Shown: positions 1-5,823 of the stretch, piece by piece
How the letters are laid out: every line of letters begins with the position of its first letter
Numbering within the stretch: the stretch's first letter is position 1
Origin: Bacteroidales bacterium UBA4417
Lineage (GTDB): Bacteria > Bacteroidota > Bacteroidia > Bacteroidales > UBA4417
Direction: 5' to 3'
Assembly: GCA_002389705.1 (NCBI GenBank)
Contig: DGQJ01000183.1
Coordinates: 1-6,952 of the forward strand
Length of the DNA stretch: 6,952 nt
Notes under the pieces: model-generated
Told to the model about the DNA's origin: nothing
Database searches by the model: none
The model's input: the letters and a program-made list of their open reading frames with translations, nothing else
Made by a program: the position numbers and the translations under genes

Positions 1-766
1 CAGGGAGACCGTTTAAAGTCTTTACCCAGTTTTTCCCGCCATCGGTTGTTTTATACACGGCGCTGCCTTTACCACCGGCTTCGAAATGCCATGGCAGGCG
101 AGTTTTCTCGTAAGCCGAGGCATATAGAACCGATGGATTCGAAGGATCGATGATTAAATCGATAACACCGGTTTTATCATCAACATAAAGCACTTTTTCC
201 CAGGTTTTTCCGCCATCGGTTGTTTTAAAAACACCACGTTCGGCATTGGTCGAAAAGAGGTGCCCCATCGAAGCAACATAAACGATATCAGGATTAGCCG
301 GATCAACAATTATTTTGGCAATATGATGCGAATCTTTCAAACCCATATTGGTGTATGTTTCGCCTCCGTCCGTCGACTTGTAAACGCCATTGCCGGCAAA
401 AGATGAACGTGCATTGTAGGATTCGCCGGTGCCAACCCAAACCACATCGGGGTTCGAGGGAGCAACAGCAATTGCACCGATGGTAGTAACTCCGTATTTT
501 TCGAAAACAGGGTAAAAAGTAGTCCCGTTGTTTACCGTTTTCCACACACCGCCATTGCGGCCGGCTACAAAAAAGGTATACTTATATTTTGCACCCGGGT
601 TTTCGGGGACTGCAATGGCCGACACCCATGCACCGGCACGGTAAGCGCCCAGGTTGCGAAATTCAAACTGATTCAGCATTTCCGAAGTAACAGCCGTTTG
701 AGCTTTACTGTCAAGTGCAAAAATGACTGTAAAAGCAATGGAGGCAAGGATGAACTTTGTTTTCAT
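1..766 (-). CDS. BNR/Asp-box repeat beta-propeller protein (VPS10/sialidase-like, secreted), N-terminal part
   Basis: The gene starts at ATG 766-764 and runs off the window edge, leaving 255 codons without a stop. The N-terminus MKTKFILASIAFTVIFALDS-KAQ is a signal peptide, with likely cleavage after KA (residues 21-22). The body follows a family recognised from experience: a FRNLGAYRAG opening (36-45), NGGVWKTVNNG (71-81), VGTGES (111-116), and three Asp-boxes at about 131-138 (STDGGETY), 182-189 (TTDGGKTW) and 240-247 (TTDGGKNW). These boxes mark blades of a beta-propeller like those of sialidases and VPS10 proteins. Family members are often near 1000 residues, so roughly a quarter is visible. 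They are commonly labelled glycosyl hydrolase, but no catalytic residues can be assigned here and the biochemical role is unknown. It follows the Cys-rich gene after 55 bp, so co-transcription is plausible. The frame is continuous. Family assignment is firm; enzymatic activity is not. Confidence 0.92.
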   Translation of the reverse strand, partial: MKTKFILASIAFTVIFALDSKAQTAVTSEMLNQFEFRNLGAYRAGAWVSAIAVPENPGAKYKYTFFVAGRNGGVWKTVNNGTTFYPVFEKYGVTTIGAIAVAPSNPDVVWVGTGESYNARSSFAGNGVYKSTDGGETYTNMGLKDSHHIAKIIVDPANPDIVYVASMGHLFSTNAERGVFKTTDGGKTWEKVLYVDDKTGVIDLIIDPSNPSVLYASAYEKTRLPWHFEAGGKGSAVYKTTDGGKNWVKTLNGLP

Positions 767-821
767 AAATAGTTTTTTACGAGGGTCATGTATATTAATC
801 GAATTCATTTTAAGCCGTTAA

Positions 822-1304
822 TCAGCTGATTGTTACTTTGTATTTACAGCTTGGGTTGCCTCTGAGTACCGATGAAATCACTTCGGCTTTAACCGCCCGC
901 TGAAATACAACGGAAAACATTTTTTCGGCAAAGCCTTCGGAGCAATAACATGTGGCAGGCGAACCGATATGGTTAGCCTGGTTTACTATCGTGCATATGC
1001 AGTAGCTTTTGTTTTCATCGGCAATCAGCACACACGTTGCTTCGTCGAATGTGATCACCCAGCCCCATTTTTCCGAAATAAACCGCATAAATTTTTCTGA
1101 TTCCCAGATATAATCTCTCAGCATTTCATCCATTTTCAAATCGTTGTAATGAATGATACTCCCCTTCTTTACGAGCTTTCGGACCAATTCGGGTTCCAGT
1201 TCTGCATCCAGGTTCTGCACCAGGTTTGCCGTCCTTGCTTGTACTAGTTGCTTGCCCGAATCGGGTTCAGGTTCATTTTGATTCCGGATGCTTTCATCAG
1301 CCAT
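822..1304 (-). CDS. Cys-rich DUF6144 / L-2-amino-thiazoline-4-carboxylate hydrolase-like protein (main reading frame)
   Basis: This frame encodes 160 residues from the first in-frame ATG (1304) to TGA at 822. An Asn/Glu-rich head is followed by a helical segment (about 20-75), WGWVITFDE (80-88) and a Cys-rich core: C91, YCIC (C102, C104), CYCSEGF (C119, C121) and RGNPSCKYKV (C153). A CxCSEGF block followed by a hydrophobic stretch and SxLRGxxxC is what I recall from the DUF6144 and thiazoline-carboxylate-hydrolase-like families, which may be related to V4R-type ligand-binding folds; this is recognition from memory and was not searched. Paired Cys residues suggest metal or thiol binding. The substrate is unknown. 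The ATG at 1304 is probably not the true start: the same frame stays open upstream to a TAA at 1400-1398 with no ATG, and the upstream residues form a signal peptide whose own ATG lies in another frame (see 1305-1387). It sits between the GH2 and Asp-box genes. Confidence 0.78.
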   Translation of the reverse strand: MADESIRNQNEPEPDSGKQLVQARTANLVQNLDAELEPELVRKLVKKGSIIHYNDLKMDEMLRDYIWESEKFMRFISEKWGWVITFDEATCVLIADENKSYCICTIVNQANHIGSPATCYCSEGFAEKMFSVVFQRAVKAEVISSVLRGNPSCKYKVTIS

Positions 1305-1387
1305 GGCTGAAACAAAACCCCCGAACCCACAAAAACATGCACCTGAAACACAGGCCTTTTTTAAAAATCTTTTCGGTTTAAACTCAT
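1305..1387 (-). other. Frameshifted 5' end of the Cys-rich gene encoding a Tat-like signal peptide
   Basis: ATG at 1387-1385 opens MSLNRKDF and meets TAA at 1363-1361. The downstream frame reads LKKACVSGACFCGFGGF, then VSA, and runs straight into MADES of the Cys-rich protein. One extra base in the T5/A6 run (1367-1357, read on the minus strand) fuses the two into a protein of about 188 residues. Its N-terminus has the pattern of a Tat-like export signal: R-K-D-F-L-K, a hydrophobic Gly/Ala/Cys stretch, then A-M-A before DES as a signal peptidase I site. The apparent Met start at 1304 would be the middle residue of that A-M-A. This could be an assembly error in the homopolymer, a real inactivating indel, or a slippage site. 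The reconstruction is read directly from the sequence; the cause is unknown. Confidence 0.75.
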
Positions 1388-1582
1388 GGCTGAAAATTTA
1401 GATCTGCGTCAGAAAATTTACTTCCACCAATGCTGTTTTGGGCAGTTTAAAATTATAGTTCCGATGGCATAACCAGAGCGTATTCTGCAAACTGAATTGC
1501 AACATCAAAGGCTGGCAAAATGCCCGCTCTTGCAGACAGCATTTAAAATACATAATCAAACCAGGGCCCAGACGTCAGGATG
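1388..1582 (-). other. Non-coding leader between the GH2 and Cys-rich genes
   Basis: This 195-bp stretch has no credible reading frame. No strong terminator follows the GH2 stop codon. A TATAAT hexamer on the minus strand (1457-1452), continuing into TTTTA, lies about 65 bp upstream of the ATG at 1387 and could belong to a promoter for the Cys-rich gene, but no convincing -33 TTTG partner sits at the usual Bacteroidota spacing. Short complementary segments (for example 1484-1490 with 1530-1536) are no more than chance would give in this length. Whether the two genes share a transcript is therefore open. Confidence 0.4.
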
Positions 1583-3403
1583 TTATTTTAACTGGTTCAA
1601 TGCATTACAGGCTTCTCGGTTCACTTTGCTCATTTTAGCTTCATCCAGTTTTATCACCTTCCGATCGTAAGTCATCAGTCCGTTTATTTCAATTTCCACA
1701 TCGGTAGTCTGGGTATAGATTGCAGCCGAGAAACCCGAAACAATCAGTTTTTTAAGTTTTTCGACAAAGGCAACATAAGCATCCGTAGCTTCGGCCGACG
1801 ATTTATATTTTACATAACCCCAGTTACGGTCTTTAACCCAGGTATGATTTTCGGTTACCAGTCCTATACCTCCGTATTCGCCCAGCACACAAACACGGTT
1901 GCCATCGTAAAGCGTAATTTTAGGCTCCGGGTAGTTGTGGATGTCAAGGATGTCGCCAACAGGGAAAAAATTACCTCCGCTGGCTGAATTTACCAGGCGC
2001 GAAGGGTCGTAGCTTTTGGTCCATTGTGCAATCTCAACCGTTTTAAACTGTCCCCAGGCCTCGTTGAAAGGAACCCAGGTTACCACGCATGGCTGGGAAT
2101 AAAGAAAGTCGATGATATCTTTCCATTCCCTTTTGTAATTTGTTTCCGATTCAGGCGTGCGGACCAGTTCATTGCCGGTATAATACTTATTGGTTTCCCA
2201 ACCGGCCCATCCATCGCCACTTGGCATATCCTGCCATACCAGGATACCCTCGCGATCGCAGTGATAATACCAGCGTGCCGGTTCAACTTTTACATGTTTG
2301 CGGATCAGATTAAATCCAAAATCCTTGGTTTTCACGATATCGAATTTCAGAGCCTCATCCGTAGGCGCGGTGTAAAGTCCATCGGGCCACCAGCCCTGGT
2401 CGAGCGGTCCAAACTGGAAATAATCCTTATTGTTGAGTTGCATACGCACCACGCCATTTGCATCTCTTTTGGTCGAAATTTTCCGGAATCCGAAATAGCT
2501 TTTAACGCGGTCAATTTCTTTCCCGTTCCTGATCAACTTCACCTCCATATCATACAGAAAAGGCGTTTCGGGACTCCATAGTTTTGCTCCGGGCACCTCG
2601 AGCAATATTTCGCTTGCGGTTATTCCTTTTCCCGCAGCCACGGTTTTATTATTTTCAAGAATGCTTACCTCCACCAGGTCGGTTTTGTTGCTTTCGGCTG
2701 CCTGGACATTCACGGTTACCGTGTTGCGGTCGATATTGGTGTTTGTTTTGATGCGTTCGAGATAGTTTTCGGCAACAGGTTCAATCCAAACGGTTTGCCA
2801 GATGCCGGTTACCGAGGTATACCATATTCCTTCAGGATTTTCGACCTGCTTGCCCCGCGGCTGGAAGCCCTTATCGGCAGGGTCCCAAACCCTGACTACG
2901 AGTTTCTGTGCTTTGCCTGCCACCAGGAAAGGGGTAATATCGAAACTGAAAGGCGTATATCCGCCTTTATGTGATCCTACCTGTATGTCGTTGACCCATA
3001 CATCCGTCTTCCAGTCGACGGCACCGAAATTTAACAGTATGTTTTTGTTTTTCCAGGCTGCAGGAACGGTAAACTCCCGTTTATACCAAAGCTCATGCTG
3101 ATCGCCAACCGTTTTCTGTACTCCCGATAATGAGGATTCAACGGCAAAAGGAACCAGAATTTTACCCTCAAACTTAGCCGGGATAGCACTTCCCTGGGGA
3201 AGAATAGCATAATCCCATAAGCCATTCAGGTTCTGCCATTGTTCCCGGGTCATAGCCGGGCGCGGGTATTCGGGCAGTGGATTTGCGGGATCAACTTTTT
3301 CGGCCCAAGGCGTTTTGATTTTATCACCGGCTGGTTTCCAATCCTGGGCGAGTCCGCAAAAACTCATCAGTACAATTGCAATAATCGGGAAGAGGATTTT
3401 CAT
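1583..3403 (-). CDS. Secreted glycoside hydrolase family 2 enzyme (beta-galactosidase/beta-glucuronidase-like)
   Basis: This complete gene encodes 606 residues. A signal peptide (1-20) ends GLAQ, with cleavage likely before Q20. A sugar-binding jelly-roll domain covers about 55-210, including LNGLWDYAI (59-67), LVPFAVES (83-90), WYKREF (106-111) and GGYTPFSFDIT (147-157). A GH2 immunoglobulin-like domain follows at about 215-307, ending FGFRKI, and then the TIM barrel at about 320-606. The barrel carries NLIRKH (365-370), ILVWQDMP (387-394), VPFNEAWG with N447-E448 as the acid/base, and VLGEYGG with E509 as the nucleophile. Both catalytic glutamates are present, so a retaining exo-glycosidase is expected. 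Sugar specificity (beta-galactoside, glucuronide, alpha-arabinoside or other) cannot be read from the sequence. It is shorter than LacZ because the C-terminal domains are absent. It starts 33 bp after the peptidase stop codon with no terminator between, so the two are probably one operon. The product is periplasmic or surface-located. Confidence 0.93.
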   Translation of the reverse strand: MKILFPIIAIVLMSFCGLAQDWKPAGDKIKTPWAEKVDPANPLPEYPRPAMTREQWQNLNGLWDYAILPQGSAIPAKFEGKILVPFAVESSLSGVQKTVGDQHELWYKREFTVPAAWKNKNILLNFGAVDWKTDVWVNDIQVGSHKGGYTPFSFDITPFLVAGKAQKLVVRVWDPADKGFQPRGKQVENPEGIWYTSVTGIWQTVWIEPVAENYLERIKTNTNIDRNTVTVNVQAAESNKTDLVEVSILENNKTVAAGKGITASEILLEVPGAKLWSPETPFLYDMEVKLIRNGKEIDRVKSYFGFRKISTKRDANGVVRMQLNNKDYFQFGPLDQGWWPDGLYTAPTDEALKFDIVKTKDFGFNLIRKHVKVEPARWYYHCDREGILVWQDMPSGDGWAGWETNKYYTGNELVRTPESETNYKREWKDIIDFLYSQPCVVTWVPFNEAWGQFKTVEIAQWTKSYDPSRLVNSASGGNFFPVGDILDIHNYPEPKITLYDGNRVCVLGEYGGIGLVTENHTWVKDRNWGYVKYKSSAEATDAYVAFVEKLKKLIVSGFSAAIYTQTTDVEIEINGLMTYDRKVIKLDEAKMSKVNREACNALNQLK

Positions 3404-3436
3404 AGTTTTAAAAGATTAATGTTATTTATGATTTTA

Positions 3437-5683
3437 TTATTCATTCCAAACCGGGGGCTCAGCATTTAAAAGGTTTTTCACGAAAAAATCCCTGCGTTTG
3501 CGTTCTCCATATTTACCTCCGCCGGTGTGGTTCATTCCGGGAAGGATAACAAACTCAAATTCCTTATCTGCTTTTATAAGTGCATCACAAAGCTGAACGG
3601 TGGTAGCCGGATCGACGTTGTCGTCGAGTTCACCTACCAGCAACATGAGCTTGCCTTTCAGGCGGTAAGCATTTGTAACGTTCGAATTTTCTGCATACCA
3701 ATCACCCACGGGATACCCCATCCACTGTTCATTCCACCATATTTTATCCATTCGGTTATCATGACAACCACACGAAGATACGGCCACTTTGTAAAATTCA
3801 GGGTGAAAAAGTAAAGCTCCTGTCGAATTCTGACCGCCGGCCGAACCACCGAATATTCCCACTCGGGAGGTATCCATGTATGGATATTTTTCAGCCGCTG
3901 CTTTTATCCACAAAATCCGGTCGGGGAAGCCTGCATCTTTCAGGTTACGCCAGCAAACGTCGTGAAAAGCTTTCGACCTGTTGGATGTACCCATGCCATC
4001 AATCTGCACCACGATAAATCCCAGCTCGGCCAGCCCTGCATACCAGCGGTAAGCGGCACTAAAGCTTTTGGGAACATGCGAGCTGTGCGGACCTGCATAA
4101 ATATACTCAATCACAGGGTATTTATTTTTTGGATCAAAGTTCGCAGGGCGATAAATCATACCCCAGATATCCGTTTTGCCGTCCCTGCCTTTGGCTGAAA
4201 ACACTTCGGGCATTTTCCATCCTGTTTTTAAGAGCGCTGCTATATCAGCCTGTTCAAGTGTTAAGAGGACTTTGCCTGTTGAAGCATCGCGTAAAACAGT
4301 GGTGGCAGGCAGATCAACCCGGGAATAGGTATCTGTAAAATACCTGAAATCAGGTGAAAATACCGCCAGGTGATTGGCGGCTTCAGGAGTAAGTTCCACC
4401 AGGTTGCTGCCATCAAAATTCACCCGGTAGTAATGCAGCAGATAAGGGTCTTCGCCCGGGTGCATGCCACTGGCAGCAAATATCAGCTGCCGGGCCGAAT
4501 CAAACACCTGTACAACGTCGCGAACAACCCAATTACCTTTGGTTACCTGGTTTTCGATTGTGCCGTCGCCGCGATACAAATAAATATGATTCCAGCCATC
4601 CCGCTCCGATGTCCAGAGTATTTCTTTGCCATCGTCAACATCGTGCCGCGAAAGTTTGGAGCTGTAGTCGATGAAGGTTTCCGATTTTTCATCAATCAAC
4701 ACCTTGCAGATTCCTGAAGCAGCGTTTACCTCTACCACCTGGTAGCGTTGGTGCCCGCGTTGGTTAAACTCGAAAGTAAAGGAACGGTTATCTTTATGCC
4801 AGCGGATGTTGCCGAGGGTAAACTGGTTCAAAAAAGGAGTTCCGTCGACCGGGATTTGTTTCTTCGATCCTATGTCGAAAAGTACCGGGATGCTGATGGG
4901 CAAAGCATCGCCGGCTTTTGGATAATAGCGTTTCTGGAGCTTAGGCTGAAGCTGGTCCGAAGGTGATGATTCGACAAAATAGATATAATGCGGAATTTCG
5001 GCGCGTACTTTGGTGCCTGCCAGTTTTTGGGAATCAGGCGACCAATACAACTCTGCCGCATAATATTCTCCGACGGATCCGTCGAAACTGAGTTGCACCT
5101 GGTTTTTGCCGGCTGTATCTTTTATAAATACATTGTTTTCGCGGATAAAGGCATACCATTTCCCATCAGGTGATTTTACAGGCGGCCCGGTATGATCCTC
5201 GGCTCTCTCGCCCCAGTAACCTTCGGGTTTATTTTTAGGTTTGGTTCCGGTTTTTTTTAGTGAATTTTTCAGCCGGTTCCACTCAAAAAGTATGGTATCA
5301 ACCTGGAAGGCGAACAACTTGCTATCAGCCGAAAGCGTACCGTTTACAGGTGGGAAATCCTCGTTTTTTATCGGTTTCTTCATGATATCCGAAAGTTGCT
5401 GAACAAGCTTGCCTGTTTCGAAGAGTTTTTCTTTTTTCAATTTCTCAGCATAAACAACCCAAAATTCCTTTCCTTCGGGAGTATGTGTTGAATACCAGAA
5501 ATACTGATTGTTATCGTCCCAGTTAATTCCCTGCACCGCATGGTAAACGGATTTGCCGAACAGGTCAGTCAATGAGTCAGCACGCTGATAATCGGATGGG
5601 CTGAAGGATTTCTGGGCTGTGACAGCAACCGAAAAAACAAGTACTGAACAAAGCGTCAGCAGCAGGTTATAGTATTTATTCAT
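3437..5683 (-). CDS. Secreted S9-family serine peptidase (DPP IV-like fold)
   Basis: This complete gene encodes 748 residues. The signal peptide MNKYYNLLLTLCSVLVFSVA continues to VTAQ (cleavage near residues 23-24). A DPP IV-type beta-propeller spans about 100-460, with blade motifs SPDGKWYAFI (171-180), WSPDSQKLAG (214-223), ILWTSERDGWNHIYLY (355-370) and MHPGEDPY (407-414). An alpha/beta-hydrolase domain covers about 490-740. The catalytic triad is visible: S614 in GIFGGSAGG, D687 in GELDDNVDP and H719 in GMNHTGGG. The expected reaction is release of short N-terminal peptides from oligopeptides, often after proline. The double-Glu motif that anchors the substrate amino group in true DPP IV is not seen where expected (about 200-215, DGSVGEYYAAELYWSP), so strict dipeptidyl-peptidase activity is doubtful. 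The ATG at 5683 is chosen because the signal peptide follows it directly; nearby upstream ATGs are out of frame. GH2 follows 33 bp downstream. Confidence 0.95.
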   Translation of the reverse strand: MNKYYNLLLTLCSVLVFSVAVTAQKSFSPSDYQRADSLTDLFGKSVYHAVQGINWDDNNQYFWYSTHTPEGKEFWVVYAEKLKKEKLFETGKLVQQLSDIMKKPIKNEDFPPVNGTLSADSKLFAFQVDTILFEWNRLKNSLKKTGTKPKNKPEGYWGERAEDHTGPPVKSPDGKWYAFIRENNVFIKDTAGKNQVQLSFDGSVGEYYAAELYWSPDSQKLAGTKVRAEIPHYIYFVESSPSDQLQPKLQKRYYPKAGDALPISIPVLFDIGSKKQIPVDGTPFLNQFTLGNIRWHKDNRSFTFEFNQRGHQRYQVVEVNAASGICKVLIDEKSETFIDYSSKLSRHDVDDGKEILWTSERDGWNHIYLYRGDGTIENQVTKGNWVVRDVVQVFDSARQLIFAASGMHPGEDPYLLHYYRVNFDGSNLVELTPEAANHLAVFSPDFRYFTDTYSRVDLPATTVLRDASTGKVLLTLEQADIAALLKTGWKMPEVFSAKGRDGKTDIWGMIYRPANFDPKNKYPVIEYIYAGPHSSHVPKSFSAAYRWYAGLAELGFIVVQIDGMGTSNRSKAFHDVCWRNLKDAGFPDRILWIKAAAEKYPYMDTSRVGIFGGSAGGQNSTGALLFHPEFYKVAVSSCGCHDNRMDKIWWNEQWMGYPVGDWYAENSNVTNAYRLKGKLMLLVGELDDNVDPATTVQLCDALIKADKEFEFVILPGMNHTGGGKYGERKRRDFFVKNLLNAEPPVWNE

Positions 5684-5751
5684 ACCATTTCATCATTTTA
5701 TGTAAAGAAACAATTTTTCCGCGAACCTTAACTATCCTTTAAACACAAATA

Positions 5752-5793
5752 GTAAAGCCAGGAAGTTACTTTTCCGCAATTTCCTGACTTTAC
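5752..5793 (-). terminator. Long hairpin, likely terminator of the GH127 gene
   Basis: Two 13-base arms (5752-5764 and 5781-5793) are inverted copies except for one position that forms a U-G wobble in the minus-strand transcript, around a 16-base loop. In the transcript the stem is followed by UAUUUGUGUUU, which is U-rich but not a clean U-tract. The hairpin begins 30 bases after the TAG stop of the GH127 gene and lies 68 bases before the peptidase start, so it fits a rho-independent-type terminator. It could also be an attenuator or a 3'-end stabiliser if transcription continues into the peptidase gene. No convincing Bacteroidota promoter was found in the remaining 68 bases. Confidence 0.65.
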
Positions 5794-5823
5794 CTCATGT
5801 TGTGTTGTAGATTTCAAAACCGC

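Noticed and set aside
303..545. An 80-codon minus-strand frame with many Cys and Arg residues
   Set aside because: It is out of frame inside the Asp-box gene, whose own frame is open and carries clear family motifs.
820..831. A 12-bp perfect palindrome (AATCAGCTGATT) across the stop codon of the Cys-rich gene
   Set aside because: About one or two such palindromes are expected by chance in a window of this length. It has no loop or U-tract for a terminator and no second copy to suggest an operator.
1448..1457. TATAAT-TTTA on the minus strand as a promoter for the Cys-rich gene
   Set aside because: The hexamer is AT-rich and easily found by chance. No TTTG -33 element sits at the usual spacing, so it is not called as a feature.
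1475..1536. Overlapping complementary segments (AGAGCG with CGCTCT, TCTGCAA with TTGCAGA) that could form a pseudoknot or alternative hairpins upstream of the Cys-rich gene
   Set aside because: Stems of 6-7 bp with loops near 40 bases are expected by chance in 195 bp. No known riboswitch core was recognised.
2024..2581. A 185-codon plus-strand reading frame
   Set aside because: It lies entirely antisense to the GH2 gene, whose domains and catalytic residues are continuous. Its translation shows no recognisable family.
5684..5751. A Bacteroidota promoter (TTTG, then TAnnTTTG) upstream of the S9 peptidase
   Set aside because: Only partial matches with wrong spacing were seen (for example TTTG followed too closely by TAGTTAAG).
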